From positions 812,001-876,000 of the forward strand of contig NZ_SDKC01000001.1 of assembly GCF_004123145.1 (NCBI RefSeq): DNA of 64,000 bases. Reading direction: 5' to 3'. Under the pieces are notes generated by a model. That model worked only from the letters and a program-made list of their open reading frames with translations, was not told the DNA's origin and did not search any database. Positions 9,843 through 19,448 of the stretch are shown here, piece by piece. The position numbers were made by a program, and so were the translations under genes. Every line of letters begins with the position of its first letter. The stretch's first letter is position 1. The DNA is from Blautia faecicola (GTDB lineage Bacteria > Bacillota > Clostridia > Lachnospirales > Lachnospiraceae).

Positions 9843-10351
9843 GTGATTTGTATTTGGAAGAACTGGTAAAAAGAAGAAGAACGGGAACGGATCAGGCACT
9901 GCGGTATGCACTGATGGCAGTGACTGCGATCGGTGTTGTACTGTCGCTTCTCACCTGGAACCTGATCATTATTGCGGTTTCTATCGCGATTTGCGTGGCA
10001 GATATCTTTATTTTCCCGAGATTTCAGACAGAATGGGAATACCAGTATGTCAACGGAGAACTGGATGTGGACCGTATCCTGAACAAAGCAAAGAGAAAAC
10101 GTATGGCATCTTACGATATCACAAAAGCAGAACTGATCGCTCCGGCAGCGTCTCACAGATTTGATTACTATAATAACAATCAGAAATTAAAAGTCTGTGA
10201 TTATTCATCCTGCAACCCGGAGAGAGAAAAACTGGTATATGCGATGATCATGCCGGAAAAAGAAGGGATGCTGAAAGTGCTTTTTGAGCCATCTGAGCAT
10301 ATGGTCAAGGACTTCCGACTGAAAGCTCCGAGAAAAGTGTTCTTTGATTAA
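9839..10351 (+). CDS. Uncharacterised membrane protein (DUF6106-like)
   Basis: A 170-residue protein starting SDLYLEELVKRRRTGTD, with two close hydrophobic helices (about residues 21-37 and 41-57) and a C-terminal cytosolic-looking domain. It resembles proteins annotated DUF6106 in Lachnospiraceae; that assignment is from memory of the N-terminal pattern and should be treated as tentative. Its function is unknown. It is translationally coupled (4-bp overlap) to the preceding membrane protein, which suggests the two work together. Confidence 0.8.
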   Translation: MSDLYLEELVKRRRTGTDQALRYALMAVTAIGVVLSLLTWNLIIIAVSIAICVADIFIFPRFQTEWEYQYVNGELDVDRILNKAKRKRMASYDITKAELIAPAASHRFDYYNNNQKLKVCDYSSCNPEREKLVYAMIMPEKEGMLKVLFEPSEHMVKDFRLKAPRKVFFD

Positions 10352-10353
10352 GA

Positions 10354-10382
10354 TTGACAGGGTGCATGTTTTTTGTTAAACT
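10354..10382 (+). promoter_or_regulatory. Promoter of guaB
   Basis: A perfect TTGACA (10354-10359), 17-bp spacer and TAAACT (10377-10382). The -35 starts 3 bp after the preceding stop codon. Confidence 0.7.
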
Positions 10383-10401
10383 AATTGTCAACAATGAGTA
10401 A

Positions 10402-11877
<1,476 letters not shown>

Positions 11878-11884
11878 ATAAAAG

Positions 11885-11914
11885 AGGCGGTCTCAGGGGT
11901 GGGACTGCCTTTTT
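11885..11914 (+). terminator. Terminator of guaB
   Basis: AGGCGGTC pairs with GACTGCCT (one mismatch), followed by TTTTT. Confidence 0.75.
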
Positions 11915-11933
11915 GGATATACAGGAGAAGAGT

Positions 11934-12665
11934 ATGAGTGGGAGAAGAACCGGGGGAAGAAACCGACAGGGGAGCAGGACAGTCCGTAGGAGACGGATGA
12001 CGAGACAACAGAGGAGACAGCAATTGATCCGGCGATCGATGATTGTACTGTGTATTGCTTTTTTATGTATTATCGGTCTGATATTTTTATGTAAGAAATT
12101 ATTTTTTTCACAGACAGGACAGGATGCGGTGCAGGAGACGGGACAGATTGACTGGACCGGTGCACCGGAAATCGATGTGGAACTTCTGGATGGCAACGAA
12201 TATTCCCGTCCGGGAATAGCGCTGGAGCAGGTGAACAGCATTGTCATTCACTACACTGCGAATCCGGGAAGCAGCGCCATGGCAAACCGGGATTATTTTG
12301 AGGGACTCAAAGATGCCCATACCACAAAAGCCAGCAGCCATTTTATTGTAGGTCTGGACGGTGAAGTCGTGCAATGTATACCAACCACGGAAATTGCATA
12401 TGCTTCCAATAACCGGAATGCCGATACGATATCTATCGAGTGCTGTCATCCGGATGATACCGGTGCTTTCAACACGGCAACGTATCAGTCGATGGTGCAG
12501 CTGACGGCATGGCTGTGCAACCGGTTTGGACTGACCGGTCAGGATGTGATCCGTCACTATGATGTGACAGGTAAGATCTGTCCGAAATATTTTGTGGAAC
12601 ATGAGGACGCCTGGGAGCAGTTTAAGACGGATGTGCAGCAGCAGATCGAGGCGCTTGCGTCATAA
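11934..12665 (+). CDS. N-acetylmuramoyl-L-alanine amidase (amidase_2 type)
   Basis: A 243-residue membrane-anchored peptidoglycan amidase. A very basic N-terminus (residues 1-34) is followed by one transmembrane helix (about 35-53), a linker, and a zinc-dependent amidase_2/PGRP domain (about 95-240). Zinc-site residues are visible in IVIHYTAN (His106), in RHYDVTG and in the Cys of KICPKYF. The start is the ATG at 11934, 6 bases after AGGAG; a TTG 21 bp upstream lies in the guaB terminator and was not used. It likely cuts the bond between muramic acid and the stem peptide on the outer face of the membrane. Confidence 0.9.
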   Translation: MSGRRTGGRNRQGSRTVRRRRMTRQQRRQQLIRRSMIVLCIAFLCIIGLIFLCKKLFFSQTGQDAVQETGQIDWTGAPEIDVELLDGNEYSRPGIALEQVNSIVIHYTANPGSSAMANRDYFEGLKDAHTTKASSHFIVGLDGEVVQCIPTTEIAYASNNRNADTISIECCHPDDTGAFNTATYQSMVQLTAWLCNRFGLTGQDVIRHYDVTGKICPKYFVEHEDAWEQFKTDVQQQIEALAS

Positions 12666-12706
12666 AAATAAGGGAAGAAAAAGATATAAAAAAGTACCGG
12701 AAGCGG

Positions 12707-12734
12707 TTGCAAAACAGAAAAAACATGTTACAAT
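12707..12734 (+). promoter_or_regulatory. Promoter of the nitroreductase gene
   Basis: TTGCAA (12707-12712), 16-bp spacer and TACAAT (12729-12734). Confidence 0.65.
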
Positions 12735-12763
12735 AGTGTTACGAAAAAATTAAAGGTGATAAC

Positions 12764-13528
12764 ATGAACTTATTTGAAGCAATTTTTGTCCGGAAATCCG
12801 TCCGGAGTTATACAAATGAAGGGATCAGTCCGAAAGTTTTGGAAGATATTCTGAAACAATTTGATGAGATCAACGGACTGTTTGGTGGAGTAGAGACGGA
12901 ACTGGCGATTTTTGACAATCGACAGAATGATTATAAGATGCTGAGCCTCCTGGGAATCAAGGCGCCGTACTATCTGGTGCTGTATTCTGAGGAAAAAGAC
13001 CGTGCGATGATGAACGCCGGGTATCTGATGGAGCAGCTTTCTTTATATATGTATACCAGAGGAATCGGAAGCTGTTTTATCGGCAATCCGATCATCAAGA
13101 AAAAATACCAGTACCGTGATAAAAAACGGATGATGGTGGTGATGGCATTCGGAAAACCGAAGGGAAGCTGTTATCGGAAACAGGTAGAGGCGAAGCGGCT
13201 GAGTCTCGATGAACTGTGTGTATACAAAGAGACACCGAGACAGTGGATGAAGCAGCTGTTAGACGCCGCACGGATGGCACCGTCGAGTATGAACAGCCAG
13301 CCGTGGCGCTTTGTAGTATTTGACAGCCGGATCCATATTTTCTCAAAGAAGCATCCGAGTGATAAACTGGGAAAATGGGATGAGGTAAACTTTGGTATCA
13401 TGTTTGCCAATATGATGACGGCAGCAGAAGAGATGTGGCTGGATGTGGATCTGATCCGTCTGGACGAGCTGAGTCAGAAAAACTTTCAGAACAATCAGTA
13501 TGTGTTGAGTGCGATTTTACGTCCGTAA
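12764..13528 (+). CDS. Nitroreductase family protein
   Basis: A 254-residue flavin-dependent nitroreductase-fold protein of the subgroup sometimes called putative TM nitroreductase. FMN-contact motifs are FVRKSVRSY near the N-terminus and ARMAPSSMNSQPWRFVVFD in the second half. The two-part arrangement, with a duplicated-looking N-terminal half before the canonical motif, is usual for this subgroup. The substrate is unknown. It has its own promoter and no operon partner; the next feature is the tRNA-Gly gene. Confidence 0.88.
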   Translation: MNLFEAIFVRKSVRSYTNEGISPKVLEDILKQFDEINGLFGGVETELAIFDNRQNDYKMLSLLGIKAPYYLVLYSEEKDRAMMNAGYLMEQLSLYMYTRGIGSCFIGNPIIKKKYQYRDKKRMMVVMAFGKPKGSCYRKQVEAKRLSLDELCVYKETPRQWMKQLLDAARMAPSSMNSQPWRFVVFDSRIHIFSKKHPSDKLGKWDEVNFGIMFANMMTAAEEMWLDVDLIRLDELSQKNFQNNQYVLSAILRP

Positions 13529-13591
13529 GATGGAAAAATAGCATGATTTATCTCAGTTGAAGAAAAAATATAAAAAATTGCAACAATTTAG

Positions 13592-13620
13592 TTGACAGGT
13601 GCTGAGATTTATAGTATGAT
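13592..13620 (+). promoter_or_regulatory. Promoter of tRNA-Gly
   Basis: A perfect TTGACA (13592-13597), 17-bp spacer and TATGAT (13615-13620), 26 bp before the tRNA. Confidence 0.85.
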
Positions 13621-13646
13621 ATCTTTGTTCCAAGGAACAAGGATAT

Positions 13647-13718
13647 GCACGAGTGGCTCAGTGGTGGAGTATCGCCTTGCCAAGGCGAGGGTCGCGGGTT
13701 CGAATCCCGTCTCGTGCT
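13647..13718 (+). tRNA. tRNA-Gly (GCC)
   Basis: The 7-bp acceptor stem GCACGAG/CTCGTGC is perfect. The anticodon stem is TCGCC/GGCGA with loop TTGCCAA, and the T arm contains GGTTCGAATCC. The discriminator base is T. CCA is not encoded. Confidence 0.96.
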
Positions 13719-13725
13719 CTGAATG

Positions 13726-13758
13726 AAGGACTTTGTCAGTAATGACAAGGTCCTTTTT
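13726..13758 (+). terminator. Terminator after tRNA-Gly
   Basis: AAGGACTTTGTCA pairs with TGACAAGGTCCTT, loop GTAA, then TTTTT. Confidence 0.88.
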
Positions 13759-13789
13759 CGTATATAAAAAATAAGTCAGGAGGAATGAT

Positions 13790-14722
13790 ATGGAATACAC
13801 AAAGATTTCAAAGAAGATCAAATCTCCGGTTGACGGACTGAAACTGGATCTGCTGGTGCTGGTTCCGGACAAAACGCCAAAGGGGATTCTACAGATTCAT
13901 CACGGTATGGCAGAATATAAAGAGCGGTATCTGCCATTTATGGAATATTTTGCACAAGCCGGATATGTGACAGCGATCCATGACTGCCGCGGACACGGAA
14001 AAAGTGTGCGGACGAAAAAAGATCTGGGTTATATGTATGGCGGCGGTATGGACGCGCTGATTGAAGATACCGCTGAAATCACCAGAATGTTAAAAGAAGA
14101 ATGGCAGGGAGTACCGCTTATTTTACTGGGACACAGCATGGGTTCTATGGTGGTTCGCTGTTTTACAAAAAAGTACGATGATCTTCTGGACATGCTGGTA
14201 GTCTGTGGTTCTCCGTCGAAGAATCCGGGAGCAAAAGTCGGACTGGCGCTGGCAGCTGCCCAGGAAAAGATCAGCGGGGCACATCATGTCAGCCGTTTTC
14301 TGGAACTGCTTTCCCTGGGAAGCTATTCGGCGAAGTTCGCCGGTGAGGGAAGCCGTTTTGCCTGGTGCTGTTCCGATGAACAGGTCGTGCGTGATTATGA
14401 AGCCTCGGAATTTTGCGGATTTACCTTTACTGTGGATGCGGACAAGGCACTGTTTCAGCTGATGGATGAGACGTATCGGGAGACTGGATGGAAACTTTCC
14501 AACCCGAAGCTTCCGGTATTATTTATCGGAGGCTATGAAGATCCGTGTATCGGAGGAGCAAGAAAATTTGCTCAGGCAGTGCAGACGATGCGGCGGATAG
14601 GATATATGGACACGAAAGGCAAACTGTATCCGTCCATGCGTCATGAGATCCTGAACGAACGGGAAAAAGAAAAAGTGTATCATGATGTGAAAAAATATAT
14701 GGAAAAGAAATTAAATATTTGA
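13790..14722 (+). CDS. Alpha/beta hydrolase (lysophospholipase/monoacylglycerol lipase-like)
   Basis: A 310-residue serine hydrolase. The nucleophile elbow is GHSMGS with Ser116; the acid is probably the Asp of GGYEDPCIGG and the base the His of SMRHEILNE. The segment HHGMAEYKERY near residue 35 is the oxyanion-hole region typical of the PldB/monoglyceride lipase group. There is no signal peptide, so it acts in the cytosol. Substrates could be lysophospholipids or monoglycerides; the sequence does not decide. The ATG follows CAGGAGG. It stands alone between the tRNA-Gly terminator and the phosphate-transport unit. Confidence 0.9.
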   Translation: MEYTKISKKIKSPVDGLKLDLLVLVPDKTPKGILQIHHGMAEYKERYLPFMEYFAQAGYVTAIHDCRGHGKSVRTKKDLGYMYGGGMDALIEDTAEITRMLKEEWQGVPLILLGHSMGSMVVRCFTKKYDDLLDMLVVCGSPSKNPGAKVGLALAAAQEKISGAHHVSRFLELLSLGSYSAKFAGEGSRFAWCCSDEQVVRDYEASEFCGFTFTVDADKALFQLMDETYRETGWKLSNPKLPVLFIGGYEDPCIGGARKFAQAVQTMRRIGYMDTKGKLYPSMRHEILNEREKEKVYHDVKKYMEKKLNI

Positions 14723-14724
14723 AC

Positions 14725-14752
14725 TGTAAAGTGAATTCCTGCTCACTTTACA
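14725..14752. repeat. Perfect inverted repeat after the hydrolase gene
   Basis: TGTAAAGTGA (14725-14734) and TCACTTTACA (14743-14752) form a 10-bp perfect palindrome with an 8-nt loop and no T run after it. It may be a weak terminator or a protein-binding site; its right arm overlaps the first Pho-box-like hexamer. Confidence 0.7.
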
Positions 14753-14801
14753 CAGATTTAACAAAAGACCGTGAACAGATTTAACAGGGATTTAATATAA
14801 T
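14747..14801 (+). promoter_or_regulatory. Pho-box-like repeats and promoter of the Na/Pi cotransporter gene
   Basis: Direct hexamers TTTACA (14747) and TTAACA (14758) are 11 bp apart start to start, the spacing of PhoP-type direct repeats in Bacillus. Another TTAACA lies at 14781 and a degenerate TGAACA at 14772. A perfect -10 TATAAT is at 14796-14801 but the -35 position has no good hexamer, as expected of an activated promoter. Confidence 0.55.
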
Positions 14802-14839
14802 GATGCCGTCGAAAGAGAAAAAACATTGGGAGGACAACA

Positions 14840-16609
14840 ATGGACATATTCAGTGTATTAACGATGGTAGGAGGACTGGCCCTGTTTCTGTACGGTATGC
14901 AGGTGATGGGAGACGGGCTGGCGAAGGTATCCGGCGGAAAGCTGGAGCGGATTCTGGAAAATCTGACATCCAGTCCGATCAAGGCGGTACTGCTCGGAGC
15001 CGGTGTGACGGCGGTGATTCAGTCGTCATCAGCGACGACCGTTATGGTTGTCGGATTTGTCAATTCGGGTATTATGAAGCTGAACCAGGCAGTGGGAATT
15101 ATCATGGGTGCCAATATCGGTACAACCGTAACTTCCTGGATCCTCAGTTTATCCGGGTTGCAGGGAGACAATATCTTTGTAAAATTATGTAAACCAAGTT
15201 CCTTTTCCCCGATCCTTGCAGTGATCGGTGTGGTTTTTCTGATCTTTCTCAAAGATGAGAAGAAAAAAGATATCGGAACAATCATGGTTGGGTTTGCCGT
15301 GCTGATGTTCGGTATGGAAACCATGAGTGATGCGGTAAAACCGCTGGCAAATGTACCGGAATTTACCGGTATCCTGACAGCATTTTCCAACCCGATCCTC
15401 GGTATGATCGCCGGAGCAGTGCTGACAGCGATCATTCAGAGTTCTTCTGCTTCTGTCGGTATCCTGCAGGCGCTCTGTGTGACCGGAGCGGTAAGCTACG
15501 GGGTAGCGATCCCGATCATCATGGGACAGAATATCGGTACCTGTGTGACCGCCCTGTTATCGAGTATCGGAGCAAGCAAAAATGCAAAACGTGCCGCTAT
15601 GGTACATCTGTATTTCAATATTATCGGAACGGTTGTGTTCATGGTGATCTTTTATTCGGTCAATGCAGTCGTTGGATTTTCTTTCCTCGGTACGGCGGCA
15701 AACGCAGCGGGAATTGCTGTGGTACACAGTCTGTTTAATGTATTTGCTACGCTGTTATTACTTCCGTTCAGTAAAGGACTGGAGAAACTTGCCTGCCTGA
15801 CAATCCGGGACGATGCAAAATCTCTGGAAGAGGAAGAAGAGAAAAAAGAATTACAGCTTCTGGATGCCCGTTTTCTGGAAAAACCGGCATTTGCGATGGA
15901 GCAGAGCGTTCATGTGGCAAATAAGATGGCGGAGGAATCCAAACGTACCCTATTTACAGCGATGGATCTTCTGTGGAATTACACGGAGGATGGCGCGAAA
16001 AAGGTGAGCGAACTGGAGACACTGGTAGATCAGTATGAGGATGAGCTGGGAACGTATCTGGTAAAACTTTCCAGGCAGAACCTGAGTGTTCATGACAGCC
16101 ACACGTTATCGATCGTGCTGCACTGTATCGGAGATTTTGAACGGATTTCCGACCATGCCATCAACATCATGGAGGCAGCGCAGGAGATGCACAACAAGAA
16201 GCTGACCTTCTCGCCGAAAGCGGAAGAAGAGTTAAAAGTTTTCTGCAGAGCGGTGCAGGATATTGTGGAAAAAGCGTATGCGGTGTTCCGTGACCAGGAC
16301 GAGAAGCTGGCGCAGAAAGTAGAACCGCTCGAAGCGGTCGTGGATGACCTGAATCAGGAAGTGAAGAAACGCCATATCCGCAGACTGCGGAATGGAAAAT
16401 GTACGATCGAACTGGGATTCATCCTTTCGGATATCACGACCAGTCTCGAGCGTGTGGCAGATCACTGTTCCAACATTGCAGTCTGTGTGACACAGGTAAG
16501 GGATGATACTTACGATACCCATGGATACCTGAACAGTGTAAAAAATGAGGACAGCGAGATTTTCCGTGGACTGGTATTAGAGGCAGAAGGAAAATATTTG
16601 CTGCCATAA
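14840..16609 (+). CDS. Na/Pi cotransporter family protein with PhoU-like tail
   Basis: A 589-residue sodium:phosphate cotransporter of the NptA/PNaS type. The N-terminal part (about residues 1-320) is highly hydrophobic and holds the duplicated family signature, TAVIQSSSATT and TAIIQSSSASVG. The C-terminal part (about 345-570) is soluble and helical like PhoU, with ERISDHAINIMEAA and ERVADHCSNIAVC. It moves inorganic phosphate across the membrane with sodium. Followed 15 bp later by a PhoB-type regulator and its kinase, it belongs to a phosphate-sensing unit. The ATG follows TTGGGAGGA. Confidence 0.95.
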   Translation: MDIFSVLTMVGGLALFLYGMQVMGDGLAKVSGGKLERILENLTSSPIKAVLLGAGVTAVIQSSSATTVMVVGFVNSGIMKLNQAVGIIMGANIGTTVTSWILSLSGLQGDNIFVKLCKPSSFSPILAVIGVVFLIFLKDEKKKDIGTIMVGFAVLMFGMETMSDAVKPLANVPEFTGILTAFSNPILGMIAGAVLTAIIQSSSASVGILQALCVTGAVSYGVAIPIIMGQNIGTCVTALLSSIGASKNAKRAAMVHLYFNIIGTVVFMVIFYSVNAVVGFSFLGTAANAAGIAVVHSLFNVFATLLLLPFSKGLEKLACLTIRDDAKSLEEEEEKKELQLLDARFLEKPAFAMEQSVHVANKMAEESKRTLFTAMDLLWNYTEDGAKKVSELETLVDQYEDELGTYLVKLSRQNLSVHDSHTLSIVLHCIGDFERISDHAINIMEAAQEMHNKKLTFSPKAEEELKVFCRAVQDIVEKAYAVFRDQDEKLAQKVEPLEAVVDDLNQEVKKRHIRRLRNGKCTIELGFILSDITTSLERVADHCSNIAVCVTQVRDDTYDTHGYLNSVKNEDSEIFRGLVLEAEGKYLLP

Positions 16610-16624
16610 AGATAGGAGAGACTT

Positions 16625-17296
16625 ATGATTTACTGCGTTGAGGATGAGAGAAATATTCGGGAACTGCTGGTATATACCCTGCATTCCACAGGATTTGAGG
16701 CAAAGGGACTGGAAAATGGTGAGCAGCTGTTTGAAGAATTGGGCAACCTGATCCCGGATCTGATCCTGCTGGACATCATGCTTCCGGGGGATGACGGATA
16801 TACAATCCTGGCTAAGATCCGGCAGATGCCGGAAGTACGGGAGGTTCCCGTGATCATGGTGACCGCAAAAGGTGCGGAGTTTGATAAGGTAAAAGGTCTG
16901 GATCTCGGTGCGGACGATTATATCACCAAGCCATTCGGCATGATGGAATTTATCTCGCGTGTGAAGGCAGTACTTCGAAGAGGGGGAACCCGGACGGAAG
17001 AAACATTGGTACACGGTCCGATCCAGATCCGGATCCAGCGCCATGAAGTGCTGGTGCACGGGCAGAAGGTAGAACTGACATTGAAAGAGTTCGAACTGCT
17101 GAAATATCTGGTGGAAAACAGAGGAATTGTTCTGACGCGTGATCAGTTATTGACCAGAATCTGGGGATACGATTTTGACGGTGAGACCAGAACGGTGGAT
17201 GTCCATGTGCGAACCCTCCGACAGAAACTTGGAGAAGCAGGAACATGTATCGAGACGGTCCGCGGCGTAGGTTACCGCATGGGAGATGAATCATGA
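16625..17296 (+). CDS. PhoB/PhoP-type response regulator
   Basis: An OmpR/PhoB-family regulator of 223 residues. The receiver domain (1-115) has the acidic pocket EDE, phosphoacceptor Asp50 in LLDIMLPG, and TAKG and the Lys of TKPF. The C-terminal winged helix (about 130-222) contains ELTLKEFELLKYLVENRG and the recognition helix TRTVDVHVRTLRQKLG. Its place between the Na/Pi transporter and a PhoR-like kinase suggests it controls phosphate-starvation genes, including the Pho-box-like site upstream. It overlaps the kinase gene by 4 bp. Confidence 0.93.
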   Translation: MIYCVEDERNIRELLVYTLHSTGFEAKGLENGEQLFEELGNLIPDLILLDIMLPGDDGYTILAKIRQMPEVREVPVIMVTAKGAEFDKVKGLDLGADDYITKPFGMMEFISRVKAVLRRGGTRTEETLVHGPIQIRIQRHEVLVHGQKVELTLKEFELLKYLVENRGIVLTRDQLLTRIWGYDFDGETRTVDVHVRTLRQKLGEAGTCIETVRGVGYRMGDES

Positions 17297-18969
17297 GACA
17301 GAAAATTTTAAAGCAGGTTGGAGTCCTTTTGACGGTCTCCATCCTGCTTACCTTTTTAGTCGTCAGTCTGACGATGTACAGCAAATTTAACGGATATATG
17401 CATGAAAGTGTGCGGGAAGAAGCGGAATATATCAAAGTGGCAATCGAGGAGACGGATGGTGCATACCTGAATGAGAAAATCAGCAGTATGAAGTCGGATA
17501 ACAGAATCACCCTGTTAAATACGGATGGTACGGTGTTATACGATTCTCTGGAAGATGCCTCCACGATGGGAAATCACAACGATCGCCCGGAGGTACGGGA
17601 GGCAGAAAAAGACGGCTCCGGTGAGATGCTCCGGTATTCGGAAACACTGGCCAAACAGACCTTTTATTATGCAGTCCGGCTGGAGGATGGTAAAATCCTC
17701 CGGGTGTCAAGAAGCATCGATTCCGTTCTGGGATACTTACAGTCCGGAATTGTACTGGTGGCAGTTCTGGTGCTGGGAATCATCGGTATCGCCTTTTTCG
17801 TGATCCAGAACCAGACAAAAAAATTGGTGGAGCCGATTAATAAGATGGATCTGGAACATCCGCTTCGGCATGTGGAATATGAGGAACTGCGTCCGCTTCT
17901 GGTGCGTGTTCACGAACAGAACCGCCAGATCGCAGGACAGATCCAGGAATTAAAAGAGCGTCATGAGGAATATCTGGCGATCACGGAGAATATGAAAGAT
18001 GGTCTGGTGGTAGCAAGCCAGACAGAGGTACTTTCTATTAATAAGGCGGCACAGGAACTGTTTCAGGTACAGGCGAGCGACTGTATCCGAAAACCGATCA
18101 GCCGTGTCAGCCGGAACAAAGAACTGAAAAAAGCGCTGGACGGCGCACTGGCAGGCGAACATATCGAGACAGTGCTGGAGACACACGGACGTTTTTATCA
18201 GCTTCTTGCCAATCCGGTAAAAGTATCAGGAAAGACTTACGGTGCAGTTATCATGGTGTGGGATATCACAGAAAAAAATGCGGCAGAGCAGATGCGAAGA
18301 GAATTCTCCGCCAATGTATCGCATGAATTAAAAACCCCGCTGATGTCGATTTCGGGCTATGCGGAACTGATTGAAAATGGCATGGTACAGCAGGCAGACA
18401 TCCCGGAATTTGCATCCCGTATTCATCAGGAAGCCAACCGGCTGACCGCACTGGTACAGGATATCATTCAGCTGTCCAAACTGGAAGAGGGAACCAGCCA
18501 GATGCAGGAAGAGACGGTAGATCTCTATGAACTGACAGAAGATATCGGTGATACGCTTCTTCACTCCGCCCAGAAAAAAGACATCACGATGAAAATCGAA
18601 GGAATCACCCAGGAAATCACCGGCGTCCGCCAGATCCTGTACGAAATGCTGTACAACCTGATGGATAACGGAATCAAATACAACGTAGAACACGGAAAAC
18701 TCTGGGTACGCATGTGGAAAACCGCCGATAAAATCTACTGGCAAGTGGAAGACACCGGAATCGGAATCGCCAAAGATGAACAGGAACGGATCTACGAGCG
18801 CTTCTACCGCGTAGACAAAAGCCACTCCCGCCAGACCGGCGGCACCGGCCTGGGCCTGTCCATCGTAAAACACGGCGCCGCCCTCCACCACGCCCAGATC
18901 CGAACCGAAAGCCAACCCGGTCAGGGAACCAAAATCACCATAGAATTCCCACTCGACCGCGAAACCTGA
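17293..18969 (+). CDS. PhoR-type sensor histidine kinase
   Basis: A 558-residue membrane kinase. Transmembrane helix 1 spans about residues 9-29, an extracellular sensor follows, helix 2 is at about 152-172, then a linker, a PAS domain (about 230-325), the HisKA dimerisation helix with His344 in NVSHELKTPL, and an ATPase domain with N box DNGIKYN, G1 DTGIGIA and G2 TGGTGLGLS. It should phosphorylate the adjacent regulator in response to phosphate supply. From roughly base 18540 to the stop, codons switch to a strongly C-ending pattern unlike the first two thirds; the break falls near the start of the ATPase domain. No frameshift is visible. Confidence 0.94.
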   Translation: MRQKILKQVGVLLTVSILLTFLVVSLTMYSKFNGYMHESVREEAEYIKVAIEETDGAYLNEKISSMKSDNRITLLNTDGTVLYDSLEDASTMGNHNDRPEVREAEKDGSGEMLRYSETLAKQTFYYAVRLEDGKILRVSRSIDSVLGYLQSGIVLVAVLVLGIIGIAFFVIQNQTKKLVEPINKMDLEHPLRHVEYEELRPLLVRVHEQNRQIAGQIQELKERHEEYLAITENMKDGLVVASQTEVLSINKAAQELFQVQASDCIRKPISRVSRNKELKKALDGALAGEHIETVLETHGRFYQLLANPVKVSGKTYGAVIMVWDITEKNAAEQMRREFSANVSHELKTPLMSISGYAELIENGMVQQADIPEFASRIHQEANRLTALVQDIIQLSKLEEGTSQMQEETVDLYELTEDIGDTLLHSAQKKDITMKIEGITQEITGVRQILYEMLYNLMDNGIKYNVEHGKLWVRMWKTADKIYWQVEDTGIGIAKDEQERIYERFYRVDKSHSRQTGGTGLGLSIVKHGAALHHAQIRTESQPGQGTKITIEFPLDRET

Positions 18970-19212
18970 GACATAACTGTAGATTCTTAACTTTTGAAGC
19001 TGAAAAAATGAAAGTGTGGAAAAAATTGACAAATACAGTTAAAATGCAACGGTGATGTGTAATAAATATATATTGGTAAATCAATATTAAAAATGAGTAT
19101 GGATAAAAAATGTGAAAAATAAATCATGTGGTGCTGAAAGATGGGTAGTATTAAACAAAGTCCGATAGCATACCATCAACAAACTAACACAACGTTTCAC
19201 AACCAGTAACCA

Positions 19213-19430
19213 GCCGAAAAACGAGTCCTGGGTGAGCGGATCAGTAAGGGGGAACACTTTGTGGGCGGTTAGGGAAAGCTTTAAGATCCAGTCCTTAGAA
19301 GAACTTGACAGTGAGCGGCTCTCCGCGAACTGGCATATAGTTCTTCTTAGGACTTAGCTTAAAGTTGCCCTGCCCACGTCTCCACGTTTGATCCGCTCAC
19401 CCCGGACTCGTTTTTCGGCGTCCCCCTTAC
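19213..19430. repeat. 218-bp element with nested long inverted repeats (possible structured RNA or MITE)
   Basis: The outer arms 19213-19242 and 19390-19419 pair at 29 of 30 positions (one T/C mismatch). Inside are GTGGGC+AGGG with CCCT+GCCCAC, CTTTAAG with CTTAAAG, a 15-nt stem (19290-19304 with 19340-19354, one mismatch), and an apical hairpin CAGT-GA-GCGG-CTCT-CCGC-GA-ACTG (19309-19332). A further 10-bp perfect pair, GTAAGGGGGA (19244-19253) with TCCCCCTTAC (19421-19430), crosses the outer stem. It lies between convergent genes and ends 18 bp from the stop of mnmM. The rest of this 479-bp gap (18970-19212) is AT-rich; it has a TTGACA at 19026 without a good -10, and nothing else recognised. 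Confidence 0.85.
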
Positions 19431-19448
19431 CAACAATTTTCGGCATCC

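Noticed and set aside
19026-19054. TTGACA at 19026 as promoter for an RNA from the 19213-19430 element
   Set aside because: No -10 hexamer at 16-18 bp; the nearest A/T-rich matches are 8 or more than 24 bp away.
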